From assembly GCA_029975215.1 (NCBI GenBank), contig JARKPO010000005.1, positions 310,001 to 374,000 on the forward strand: DNA of 64,000 nt, in the 5' to 3' direction. Positions 8,024-17,000 of this stretch are shown here, one piece after another. The translations under genes were made by a program, and so were the position numbers. The stretch is from Levilinea sp. (GTDB lineage Bacteria; Chloroflexota; Anaerolineae; Anaerolineales; Anaerolineaceae). The notes under the pieces are model-generated. The model saw only the letters and a program-made list of their open reading frames with translations. It did not search any database and was not told the origin of the DNA. Position 1 is the stretch's first letter. Every line of letters begins with the position of its first letter.

Positions 8024-10128
8024 CCTAATAAATCCTTTATGTTTTCTCGGATCATTGATGAAAACTCATTTGCCTCGATATTTAGAGATTCAAGTTCGGT
8101 ATGAATTTGGCTCAGTCGTTCGAAGAATTCATCTTCATCTTCTAAGTTGGTTTTCGCTACTCCTACATATCGGCCTGGCGTCAGGCTGGCGTCTTTGGCT
8201 TCAATTTCTTCCAGCGTCACCACCCTGCATAGCCCGGGCACGTCGGCGTACTGCGCCTCGGGGAAGCGTTCCTGCAGCAAGGTGGCCTGGTGGGCAAAGT
8301 ACAGAGCCTCGCGCAGGGCTTCCACCACTCCTTCACGGGCGGCGTTCCAGGCTTCCATGGCTTTACGCAGGGCGGGTCCATCCCAGCCAGCGCTGCGGCG
8401 CGCCGCCAGGCCTTTCTCGGCAGCTTCCTGGGCGCGCTGCGCCTGTTTATAGCTCTCGTTCAACAGGCGCTGGGCGTCTTTGAAGCGCGGCTCAAATTCC
8501 GCCAGCCGCTGCCGGCAGGCGTGCTGGTCGGCGTTGGTCTCCAGCGTCTGCGCCCGGGTGGAAGCGCGGTAAGCCTGCCAATCCTTCAAAAGATTGGCGC
8601 AGATTTCCCGGCTATTCTGCCAGGCAGCGCGGGCTTCTTCTACCCGCGCCTGGAAAGCCTGGATATCCTCCGCACTCAATTCGCCGTTGGCGTGCAGCGA
8701 AGCCGCAAAGGGCTGCAGCACGTTGAGCGCATTGGCCGCCGGCGCTTCCAGCACAGCCAGGCATTCGGGCAACCGGTCGGCGGCGGCCTGCGCTTTCTCC
8801 AGGTAGTCGCGTACCAGCTTGAGGAAACGCTCCCCCTCGCCGCGGTACAGCCATACGATGGCAGTCAGGTTGGCGAGCTGTTCATCGGTGAAATCGCGCA
8901 GCTTGCGCGTCACCACGTGGTACACGCTGCGCGCGTCCAGCATCAGCACCTTGTCGCGCCGTTCAGCCGGTTTGCGCTTATCGAAAAACCACAGCGTGCA
9001 GGGCAGGGTGAGGGTGTAAAAGAAGTTGGTGCCGATGGCAATGATCACATCCACATGCCCGGTTTGCAGCAGCTTCTGGCGCAGGGTCTTCTCGCTGTGG
9101 CCGGCGTCGGTGGCGGAGGAAGCCATGACAAACCCCGCCCGCCCACGCTCGTTGAGATAGGAGTAGAAATACTGGATCCACAGGTAATTGGCGTTGCTGA
9201 TCGCGCCGGTCTTTTGCGCCAGCCCCGGCAGGCCAAAGGGCAGACGCGGGTCATTCTTCAGACGCGCCGGGTCCACGCCGTCTACATTGAAGGGCGGATT
9301 GGCCATGACATAATCACACTTGCCCACCAGCTCCGGGCGGCGGTCGTAGAAGGTATTGCCTTCCACGATCTGCCCTTCCAGGCCGTGCACCGCCAGGTTC
9401 ATCCGGCTGAGGCGCGTGTTGGTTTCGGCTTTTTCCTGCCCGTAAATCGTCACGGCTTTTGAAGGCTCGGTGCCCTGCTCGTTGAGGAAATAACCGGTCC
9501 ACACAAACATACCGCCCGAACCGCAGGCCGGGTCGAAGACAATGCCGTGATCGGGTTCGATCACATTGACAATCAGGCGCACCAGCGAGGGTGGGGTGAG
9601 AAACTCGCCGCCTTCCTGCGCGCCGCTCATGGCAAACTTGTTGAGGAAATATTCGTAAATGCGCCCAAACACATCGCCATTGGCATTTTGCAGCGCGTCG
9701 CGATTGAAGATGCGTAGCAAATCGCGCAGCAACTTGGGCTCAAAGCGCGTGTATTCTTTGGGCAGCGCACCCGAAAGCATGGGCACCTGGGCTTCAATCA
9801 ATTCCATCGCTTCCACTAGAGCCTTACCTATATCCTGGTCTTCGGGCAAGTTCACCAGGTAGCTGTACTGGGCTTTCTCCGGAAGAAAAATGGCTGCCTT
9901 GCCCTGAAAATGAGAAGCCTGCAAGGGCGCACGCACGCCTCCGCGCAGGGGAAGGGTCGGTTCGATCTCGGCTTTGATCATCAAGAAACGGTTGTAGGCA
10001 TGGCGCAAAAAGATCAGCCCCAATACAGGCTGGCTGTATTCGTTGGCTGTGAGTTTTGAATTGGCGCGTAACTGGTCCGCGGCTTCCCAGAGATCCGCCT
10101 CAAGGTTCTGTATTGTAGATTTAGCCAT
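8020..10128 (-). CDS. hsdM: Type I restriction enzyme, HsdM methyltransferase subunit
   Basis: A 702-residue N6-adenine methyltransferase subunit. The S-adenosylmethionine motif FDPACGSGGMF is at about residues 198-208 and the catalytic NPPF motif (YVMANPPFNVDG) near 265. The N-terminal helical domain starts at the conserved LEADLWEAADQLRANS. Many HsdM proteins are near 500 residues; this one carries an extra C-terminal part of roughly 200-250 residues rich in Ala, Glu, Arg and Leu (for example EARAAWQNSREICANLLKDW), probably coiled coil. The ATG chosen is preceded by AAGAGG at 7 bases; the frame extends 31 codons upstream but that stretch lies in the HEPN gene. It overlaps the HEPN gene by 8 bases and hsdS by 4. 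Confidence 0.95.
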   Translation of the reverse strand: MAKSTIQNLEADLWEAADQLRANSKLTANEYSQPVLGLIFLRHAYNRFLMIKAEIEPTLPLRGGVRAPLQASHFQGKAAIFLPEKAQYSYLVNLPEDQDIGKALVEAMELIEAQVPMLSGALPKEYTRFEPKLLRDLLRIFNRDALQNANGDVFGRIYEYFLNKFAMSGAQEGGEFLTPPSLVRLIVNVIEPDHGIVFDPACGSGGMFVWTGYFLNEQGTEPSKAVTIYGQEKAETNTRLSRMNLAVHGLEGQIVEGNTFYDRRPELVGKCDYVMANPPFNVDGVDPARLKNDPRLPFGLPGLAQKTGAISNANYLWIQYFYSYLNERGRAGFVMASSATDAGHSEKTLRQKLLQTGHVDVIIAIGTNFFYTLTLPCTLWFFDKRKPAERRDKVLMLDARSVYHVVTRKLRDFTDEQLANLTAIVWLYRGEGERFLKLVRDYLEKAQAAADRLPECLAVLEAPAANALNVLQPFAASLHANGELSAEDIQAFQARVEEARAAWQNSREICANLLKDWQAYRASTRAQTLETNADQHACRQRLAEFEPRFKDAQRLLNESYKQAQRAQEAAEKGLAARRSAGWDGPALRKAMEAWNAAREGVVEALREALYFAHQATLLQERFPEAQYADVPGLCRVVTLEEIEAKDASLTPGRYVGVAKTNLEDEDEFFERLSQIHTELESLNIEANEFSSMIRENIKDLLG

Positions 10129-10702
10129 GAATTTCCTCTTGGTTATTCGTATCAAAGCTGGGTGGTATTTCTGCGAAAAAGGTCTGCCGCACAGTTGTTG
10201 AAAGCCGCAGGCATTCTTCAAGAATAATTAATGAAGATTGGAGCAGTAGCTGATTGCGATCATTGGAATGATTTTCGTGGAGTATTTCCTGAAATTTCGC
10301 TCCATGGAAAAGGTTGTTTCGGACAGTTCGAATGGACAATAACAACTCATGAATCAGTGGAGTATTCTCAGGGTATCGTGATGGTGCCCATCCCAACCTT
10401 GTACCACCCTGAACGATCTGCTTTCGCGGTGGCGAATCATGCAAATAATTTACAGCAGCTTGCAACTCAGGTGTTCTATCCGGCTGAAAACTTGCTCGAA
10501 TCGATGTAGCAAATCGGTCCCAGTTTGCAGAAACGTTATCGAGATTGCCGTTACTAAAACCTTCTTCTTTTAAAGCATATTCAAATCTTGAAAAGGCGAT
10601 GAAGAAGGTGATCACCAAATCCCGGTTGTTTTCAGGAATATATTGTTGGAAATAGCTGGCTGTAAAATCAGAAAATACGCCGGAACTGTTTCTGCTGGCC
10701 AA
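10121..10702 (-). CDS. HEPN-domain-like protein heading the type I R-M operon
   Basis: A 193-residue, apparently all-helical protein I do not recognise by name. The segment SIRTVRNNLFHGAKF contains Arg128-x4-His133 (RNNLFH), the catalytic signature of HEPN ribonucleases, inside a predicted helix. The helix FFIAFSRFEYALKEEGF near residues 33-49 and the C-terminal helix LLLQSSLIILEECLRL fit a HEPN bundle. HEPN domains are known RNases in toxin and phage-defence systems and occur in anticodon nucleases tied to type I R-M. It starts at TTG with GAGGTG 5 bases upstream; no ATG lies near the N terminus. Its stop overlaps the hsdM start by 8 bases, so it belongs to the operon. Function is inference; it could instead be a regulatory HEPN protein. 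Confidence 0.65.
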   Translation of the reverse strand: MASRNSSGVFSDFTASYFQQYIPENNRDLVITFFIAFSRFEYALKEEGFSNGNLDNVSANWDRFATSIRASFQPDRTPELQAAVNYLHDSPPRKQIVQGGTRLGWAPSRYPENTPLIHELLLSIRTVRNNLFHGAKFQEILHENHSNDRNQLLLQSSLIILEECLRLSTTVRQTFFAEIPPSFDTNNQEEIHG

Positions 10703-10747
10703 TGCACACCTCGGAATACAGATGGAGAACCTTTCCTTGCTCCCCTG

Positions 10748-10756
10748 ATTATATCA
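10748..10756 (-). promoter_or_regulatory. Candidate extended -10 promoter of the HEPN-hsdMSR operon
   Basis: On the minus strand TG-A-TATAAT forms an extended -10 element about 45 bases before the HEPN start. No good -35 box is seen at 16-18 bases upstream, which extended -10 promoters tolerate. Confidence 0.45.
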
Positions 10757-10991
10757 ACGGGAAGGGAATGCCGTGCCTGGAGTATTCTTAAACAAAAGGG
10801 GCTCCCCACCCACAGCCTTCATTCCCCATGGTCAGTACCCTTATTGTAGCCAGGCTTGCGTTTCAGCACAACCCAAATGCCCCGCGAACCCCGCGCGGCG
10901 CGCCGTCTGAGCGCAGCCCCGAGAAACGGGTTGAGCACCCAGCACAGAAACACACGGCGCGAGAGGGGAGGCACGGGCACCTCCACAGATC
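10757..10991. other. Intergenic stretch without a recognised gene
   Basis: Apart from the promoter at its left edge and the terminator at its right edge I see no gene, repeat or RNA fold here. The short open frames have no ribosome site and no protein-like composition. Confidence 0.5.
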
Positions 10992-11022
10992 AAAAAAGGG
11001 CGGAGCCATTACGGCCCCGCCC
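10992..11022 (-). terminator. Intrinsic terminator after the coiled-coil membrane protein gene
   Basis: On the minus strand GGGCGGGGCC and GGCTCCGCCC form a 10-base stem (one mismatch-type pair) with a 5-base loop, followed by six T. It starts 18 bases past the stop codon of the leftward gene. Confidence 0.85.
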
Positions 11023-11039
11023 CCATGGGAGTGGAAAGA

Positions 11040-11471
11040 TCAATCATAGTATGGGTAGCCGCGGCGCCTGGGTTTGCGCAGCCCCAGGGCCACCACCCCG
11101 GCGGTCATCAGCACAAGCAGCACGGCCCACCCCAGAAAGACCGCGGCCAACCTGTGGGTGTGCAGCAGGCCGTTCAGCTGGCTCCAGGCGGTCTGCACAT
11201 CCACGCCGCTCACCAGGGTGGGCAGGCCGCGCGGCTGGTTCTGCAGGGCATTCATCTGCGCCTGCAGCACCGCGTTTTGGGTTTTGGCTTCGTACAGCTG
11301 CTGCTCAAGAGAGTCGATGTACGTTTGCTGGCGGGCGAGCCGAGCGCGCAGCTGGTCGATTTCGCTGCGGGTTTCATTCCATTTTTCGCGCACATGCAGG
11401 TCGTCGCTGAGCAGGTAGCCGGCCATCACCAGGATCAGGATCAAAAGGACTAACGCGCTTCCGAGTTTCAT
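11040..11471 (-). CDS. Small membrane protein with a coiled coil
   Basis: A 143-residue protein of no family I recognise. An N-terminal transmembrane segment (LGSALVLLILILVMAGYLL, residues 3-21) is followed by a coiled coil of about 60 residues (EKWNETRSEIDQLRARLARQ onward, heptads rich in Leu, Gln and Glu). A second hydrophobic helix (LAAVFLGWAVLLVLMTAGVV) precedes a basic tail RKPRRR. The coiled coil would lie between two membrane anchors, outside the cell if the N terminus is inside. The ATG has GGTAGG about 6 bases upstream. It has its own terminator and a palindromic operator-like site 150 bases upstream, so it is probably a single regulated unit. Confidence 0.75.
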   Translation of the reverse strand: MKLGSALVLLILILVMAGYLLSDDLHVREKWNETRSEIDQLRARLARQQTYIDSLEQQLYEAKTQNAVLQAQMNALQNQPRGLPTLVSGVDVQTAWSQLNGLLHTHRLAAVFLGWAVLLVLMTAGVVALGLRKPRRRGYPYYD

Positions 11472-11619
11472 CGCACACCTACCTTTGCACTTGAGAATTC
11501 GGCGGGACGTGGCGGCTGCGTTTTCTGAACTCAATATAGCGCGGGGGTAGTGGCGGCCCGCACACACTCCTGTGGCAGTTGTATGACAAATGCGCCCGCG
11601 GCGGGCCTTTGCGCGCGGG

Positions 11620-11637
11620 TTGTGATAAAAATCACAA
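11620..11637. promoter_or_regulatory. Palindromic TTGTGA-N6-TCACAA site (Crp/Fnr- or Rex-type)
   Basis: The 18-base site is TTGTGATAAAAATCACAA. Its core TGTGA-N6-TCACA is the exact Crp consensus, and the outer form TTGTGA-N6-TCACAA is also close to Rex sites. It lies 149 bases before the coiled-coil membrane protein start and 35 bases after the stop of the response-regulator gene, so the membrane protein is the likely target. Confidence 0.55.
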
Positions 11638-11671
11638 GAGTGACAGCGGTTGGTGGGGGTTTTGTGAGATT

Positions 11672-13606
11672 TCAGCTCACAGGCTGGCTGCGGAAGATGT
11701 AGCCTTTGGTGGGGATGGTTTCGATGAACTGCACCGGCCCGGCGATCTGCTTGAGGGAGGAGCGCAGGCGGTCCATATTGGTGTTGACCAGGCCGTCGGC
11801 TTTCTGCACCTGGCTGGGGGCCGCGTCCAGCAATTGCTGGGCGATCTGCGCGCGGGTGCACAGCTGGCCTTCATGCTGGAGGAAGTAGCGCAGCAGCAGG
11901 CTCTCTTTGTTGGAGAGGTGCACGCGCTTGCCGGCGTACACGGCCTCGCTGGTGGTCTCGTCCAGGCTGAGCACGGCCGGGGCGGCGGGCTGGGCGGGCG
12001 GGCTGGCGGGGGATTGGCGGGCTTTTTCGGCCAGCAGAGCCAGCAGCAGCAGGGCGTGCAGGGCAAAGGCGGCTTCCGCGGCCGTCAGCGGGCGCTGGGT
12101 GGGCAAATGCGCCAGGGCCTGGGCCGCCGCGGCCAGCAGTGCGCTTTCATAGGCCGCCTGGGGGGTGCCGGCGTGCTGGTTCCACAGGTGGCGCAGGGCG
12201 GTGAGGACGGCCAGGGCGCTGCGGCAGCCCGGCTCTACCTGGGTGTGGCTGAGAAATTCGCCCAGGTGGGGGGCGGCCAGCAGCTGGCGTTCAAAATCCC
12301 AGCGGTTGAGCAGGTTGCTGTCGTCCACGGCTTCGCGCCGCACCTGCATTTCCAGGCGGGCCAGTTCCGCCGCCAGGGGTAGGGGTTGGCCCTGCAGCGG
12401 GTCGGCGGCCGCGGGTTGGGCGCCCTCAGTCACGTACAGGCGGCTCAGGTCCTGCCCGCCCCACACCAGGGGCTGTTCGCTGGCGGTCTGGAGAAAGGTG
12501 CTCAGGGCGGGTTCCGTCAGCTCGGGGATGGACAGGCTGGCCGAGGAGCCGCCGGGGAAGTGCAGGGTGAGCTGTTCGCCGCACAGCGTCACCTGGGCCA
12601 GACCGCGCTGTTCGGCGGCGGTGAAGGCCGGCTGCAGGGCGGCCAGCAGGTCAGCGCGGGTGTTCAGCGGCGGCAGGGCGGGGGTAAACAGCTGGCGGCG
12701 GCGCAGGTTAAGAGAAGGCAGCAGGCTGGCGTTGAGCCAGTTCTGCAGCCCGGCGCGGGCCGCGGTGGGCTGGGTCTGCTTGAGCCAGGTGAAAAAGGGC
12801 AGGGCCAGATCCAGCCCGGGGGCGGGTTGGGCCAGGGCGTAAAAATGCACGCTGCGCTGGGCCTGCGCGGGCGGGGCGGCGGGGGCCGGCAGCCAGGAAC
12901 TGGCCGCCTGCTGGGCGCTGCGCCAGGCTTCGGCCGTCTGCGGCCCGCCCACCAGCACCCAATAGGGGCTGAGGCGCTGCTGCTCGTCCGCTGCCAAAAT
13001 CTCCAGGCCCAGGGCGGTTTGGCCCCGCCACAACACGCGCCCCACCAGCAGTTGGGCGGCAGGGTAGAACACGCGCCGGAACAGGTCTTCCAGCTCGCCG
13101 GCCCACAGGTCAAAGCCGCCCGTGCCGAGGGGCGCGCCAGGGATCTGCGCGGCGATGCTGTGAAACGGGGCGGGGAGGTTGTGCAGGCTGTGCACGGGCA
13201 GGTCAAAGTTGACGCGCACGTGGCGCAGGAAGGCGCGCTTCACCCGCTCCACCAGCACATCCGCGCCGTCCAGCTTGTCCACATACTCCACCGCGGGCCG
13301 CACGCCCTCGTCCGTTTCCGACATAGCCATGCGCACTTTCTGCACGTCCGAATAGGCGGTGTTGATCACCTTGGGGATATGGGCGTAGGCCGGGTTCATC
13401 GCCAGGGTCAGGCCGGACAGATCTTCGGTGTGATCTTTGTCCCAACATACATCCAAAACCGCCAGGTGTACCCAGGTGTTTTCCAGGTGCCAGCGGGTTT
13501 CTTCCAGGCTGGTGGCCGAGATGACCTCATAGCCGGCGTCGGTGAAATACTCCAGGCAGCTTTCCAGATACCCCTTGTCATCATCTGCCAGCAGAACCCG
13601 TTTCAT
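11672..13606 (-). CDS. Response regulator with long central region and winged-helix DNA-binding tail
   Basis: A 644-residue protein. The receiver domain has the acidic triad Asp8-10, phosphoacceptor Asp52 (AVLDVCWD), Thr83 and Lys111. About 400 residues follow (roughly 150-530), rich in Ala, Gln, Pro and Leu, which I cannot assign. The last ~105 residues form an OmpR-type winged helix (VHLSNKESLLLRYFLQHEG, then TNMDRLRSSLKQI and ETIPTKGYIF). OmpR regulators are normally about 230 residues, so the middle insertion is unusual. The ATG was preferred to an in-frame GTG six bases upstream because AGAAGG is spaced correctly for the ATG. It is the third gene of the phosphorelay operon, 12 bases after the lone receiver. 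Confidence 0.85.
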   Translation of the reverse strand: MKRVLLADDDKGYLESCLEYFTDAGYEVISATSLEETRWHLENTWVHLAVLDVCWDKDHTEDLSGLTLAMNPAYAHIPKVINTAYSDVQKVRMAMSETDEGVRPAVEYVDKLDGADVLVERVKRAFLRHVRVNFDLPVHSLHNLPAPFHSIAAQIPGAPLGTGGFDLWAGELEDLFRRVFYPAAQLLVGRVLWRGQTALGLEILAADEQQRLSPYWVLVGGPQTAEAWRSAQQAASSWLPAPAAPPAQAQRSVHFYALAQPAPGLDLALPFFTWLKQTQPTAARAGLQNWLNASLLPSLNLRRRQLFTPALPPLNTRADLLAALQPAFTAAEQRGLAQVTLCGEQLTLHFPGGSSASLSIPELTEPALSTFLQTASEQPLVWGGQDLSRLYVTEGAQPAAADPLQGQPLPLAAELARLEMQVRREAVDDSNLLNRWDFERQLLAAPHLGEFLSHTQVEPGCRSALAVLTALRHLWNQHAGTPQAAYESALLAAAAQALAHLPTQRPLTAAEAAFALHALLLLALLAEKARQSPASPPAQPAAPAVLSLDETTSEAVYAGKRVHLSNKESLLLRYFLQHEGQLCTRAQIAQQLLDAAPSQVQKADGLVNTNMDRLRSSLKQIAGPVQFIETIPTKGYIFRSQPVS

Positions 13607-13618
13607 GCTCACCTTCTC

Positions 13619-14008
13619 TCAAACCTCGATCCGCTGTCCGCTTTGGCGCGAAGGCCGCCGCAAAACGCTCTGCAGGTATTCTAGCATGAGATCCACGTCG
13701 TAATGTTTTTTATAGAAGTCGTCGGCGCCGCTTTCGAAGGCGGTCAGGGCCTGTTTCCAGGTGGGCAGCCCCGAAACCGCCACCAGTTTGGCGGCGGGGT
13801 AGGCCTGGCGCAGGGATTGAATCAGCTCCGCCGGATCCTCGACCCCCTCCTGATCCACAACCACTAGCGAAAAATCCGCCGGAGGCCAGGGGAATTGTTC
13901 GGGGGGCACATAGGTGGGGCTTCCCAGTTGTTCCAGTGCGCTGCGCATTTCATCATGCCAGAAAATTTCATAATCGCTGCAAACCACAAGTATCCGCATG
14001 GGCGACAT
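13619..14008 (-). CDS. Single-domain response regulator receiver
   Basis: A 129-residue stand-alone receiver. It keeps Asp12, phosphoacceptor Asp52 (SLVVVDQEG), Ser79 in place of the usual Ser/Thr switch residue, and Lys100 (DDFYKKHY). There is no output domain, so it probably shuttles phosphate between the kinase encoded just upstream and the large regulator encoded just downstream, as CheY/Spo0F-like proteins do. Two ATG codons are possible, four codons apart; GAGG is placed well for the first. Gaps to both neighbours are about 10 bases. Sequence around the acidic pocket (VVCSDYE) is weaker than usual, with one acid rather than two. Confidence 0.85.
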   Translation of the reverse strand: MSPMRILVVCSDYEIFWHDEMRSALEQLGSPTYVPPEQFPWPPADFSLVVVDQEGVEDPAELIQSLRQAYPAAKLVAVSGLPTWKQALTAFESGADDFYKKHYDVDLMLEYLQSVLRRPSRQSGQRIEV

Positions 14009-14017
14009 GGCCTTTCC

Positions 14018-17000
14018 TCACGCAAACTTTTCGATGGGAATCCGGATCAACATCGTGGTCCCTGTGGGGCCGCTATTTTCCACTTCCACACTGCCCTGGT
14101 GCATCGAAAAGATGATCCCGGCCAGATACAGGCCAATGCCGGAGCCGCGTTCCCCCAGCTTTTTGAGGATGGGCTGGCGGATCAGCTTGGCGCGAATCTC
14201 GTCGGGAATACCGCTGCCGGTGTCAATGACGCGGATTTCCACGCGGTCGTTGAGCGGGTCCTGGCGGGTTTCAATGGTGATATGCTTTTCGGGGCTGTTT
14301 TCCACCGCGTCCACGCTGTTATTAATGAGAATATCCAGGGCACGGCGCAAATGTTCGGCGTATCCGCGTACCTTGACCGTTTCGGCGGTGTAAAAATCAG
14401 CGTCAAACACTTTGTCTTCGTATTTGCCTTTCTTGCGGCGGAACTGGGTCAGCCGTTCGTTGATCAGGCTGTTAATTGGGATGGACTCGTAGAAATCTTC
14501 GTTGGATGTGGGGTAGTTAGGGATAGCGCGGATTTCGTTGAGGGCGTCTTTGATCTTGCTCAGGCGCTCGTTGACGGCTTCGCGCGGGGCGTTGTTGTTC
14601 AGGTCTTTTTCCAAAAGGCCCAGCGTGTTACTGACGGTGGCGATGTGGCCCTTGATGGAGTGGAAATAGGTGCTGGACATGACGCCCATGTAGTCTAGGA
14701 ACAGCCGTCCGGCGGCTTCTTGCTGCTGGCCGCGGATTTTCTCGCTCTGCTTAACGAAGGAGATGGCGATAGCGGCCAGGTTAGAAAACAGGTTGATATT
14801 GCTCAGGTCCTGCTTGGTGAAGGAGTGGTGCTCGCGGTAGTTGATGAACATCACGCCCACTTTTTCACCCGCAGCGATGAGCGGCACCGCCACCAGGGAT
14901 TTGACCCCTTCGCGCTCGGTGAAGCCGGCCCCAAACACGCTCTGGATGGTGGTGTCGGTGACCACGTAGGGGGAGTCCATGGCGATCACCTTGAAGGGCA
15001 TGGAACTGCGGTCCACGTAGTTTAGTTCCAGCACTTGTTGAGGTTGTGAAACACCTTGCATGGCGGGAGGGAAATCAAAGCGGTCGCGTTCCTGGTTGTA
15101 GGCGTAGAGTGTCACCACGTCGGCTTCCAGGGTGTTGATGGTGCCCTGCACGATGGCGTTCAGCGTGCTTTGCAGGTCGCCGCGCACGGTCCACTGGGTG
15201 GCCACCTGCGAGGCGGCTTTGACGCGCTGGAGGTGCTCCAACAGGGAAGCGCGTTTGAGAGCCATGCTGGCCTGGTTGGCCAGGGTGACGGCTTTCTGCT
15301 GGTTGCTGCGCGTGGGCGAATAAGGGCGGTGATAGTTAATGAAGATCGCCCCCAGGCGCTCATCCGGCAGCTTGAGCAGAATAGCTTCGCTGGCGCGGAT
15401 GCCCAGACGCTGGAACATCTGGTACAGTTCTGGCGAGGGGATATGGTTGGCGTGGCGTTCCTGCACGCGTGGGGCTTCGAGGAAATCGCGGGCGGTGAAC
15501 ATGTCGGTGGGCATGGTGGCGGCGCGGGTGTGCTGTAGGAACTGGCCCCACTCTTCGGCGGGGATGCCCGAAACGGCGGCCTTTTCAAAGGTCAGCCGGT
15601 TCTGATCTTTGCTGGTGTGCAGGAAGATGGCCGAGTCGCAGTCGAACACCTTGCGGCTGCTGTCCACCAGACACTGCACCACCTCTTCCGCAGTTTCGGC
15701 CTGCGAGAAGCCTTCGCTGGCGGCGCGGATGTTTTCCAGATCCAGCATCTTGAGGGCGTTCTCATAGGCGATGGCCGCTTGATTGGCGTACAGACGCCAG
15801 GCGTTTTGTTCGCCTTCCGAAAACTTGCGCGTTTCGGGGTAGTGCACCCACAGCACGCCCAGTTTGCGCTCGTTGGAGATGAGCGGCAGGCAGGCCGCCG
15901 AGCGCACCCCGTCGGCCGTCAGGCGCGGGTTCATGTCTTCGAGAACGGTGATATCTTCAATGAAGACGGCTTTGCCGTTTTCGAACACCCGCCGCGAATA
16001 GCCGCCGGGGCGGGTCCAATCGGTGGGGTTAGGCATGTCAAAGAAATTAGCCGATTCAATATATTGGGTGGCGCCGTCCGCGTCCATGATCAGCACGCAG
16101 GCCCACCATACCCCCAGGCGCTTGTGGGTGTTTTCCACGATCTGGCGCAGCACCTCTTTGGGGTTGAGCTGTGAGGTGATGCGCTCCGAGGCCATATAGG
16201 CGTTCTTGAGGTATTCCGAGCCGTGCAGAACCTCTTCCAGCAGGCGCGTGTTTTGAATGTTCACGGCCACCTGGGCCACCAGGGTGTCAAAGGCGTTGCG
16301 CTCCTGGTCGCTCCAGGCCTCGGCGCGGTCGCTCTGCATGGAGATGACCCCGATGCGCTGGCCGCCGGCTTCGATGGGGCGCACAATCCCCGATTGGGAG
16401 GGCAGACCGCGCACCCGCGAGCGCACGCCAATTTCCTTCATAATATTTTCTTTCTGGGCCTGGCTGTTCCATTCCAACGGCTTTTGATGGTAAAACACGT
16501 AACCGGCCCAGCCCCAGGTGGTGGGGTCCGACAGCAGCACGTCGGTGAGATGCACTGGGTGACCCTGGTCATAGGCGATCTCGAACTGCAGGCGCGGCGG
16601 CAGGTCTTTGGCCAGGGCCACGAAGAACATGTTGGCGTGCAGTTGGTTAGACACAAAATCCCAAACGGCCTGCAGCTGAATGTTCAGCTCGCGCTTTTCA
16701 GCCAAAATGCCGCTGACCGCCACCAGTTCGCGGGAGACTTTTTCGCGGTGCTGAATCTCCTGGAAGATCTGCGCGTTGTGAATGGCGATGGCGGCATGGC
16801 TGGCGAAGGCGGTTACATCTGCCAGGTGGTTCTGGTTGTAGTAGTTGGCCTCGATCTTATCCAGGTTGAGCACGCCGATGGTCTGATCTTTATAAATCAA
16901 AGGCACGCCCAGCCAGCAGCGGATGTACTCATCCTGCGGCAGACGGTACCAGCGCGGGTCCTGGTCGGTATCGGAGATAATCAGCGGGCGGCGGTCGCGG

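Noticed and set aside
3606..10702. Flanking direct repeats or integrase marking the R-M operon as an island
   Set aside because: No integrase, insertion sequence, tRNA junction or flanking repeat was found on either side.
12386..13684. 432-codon open frame opposite the large response regulator
   Set aside because: Antisense shadow in Ala/Gln-rich coding DNA; no coherent domain.
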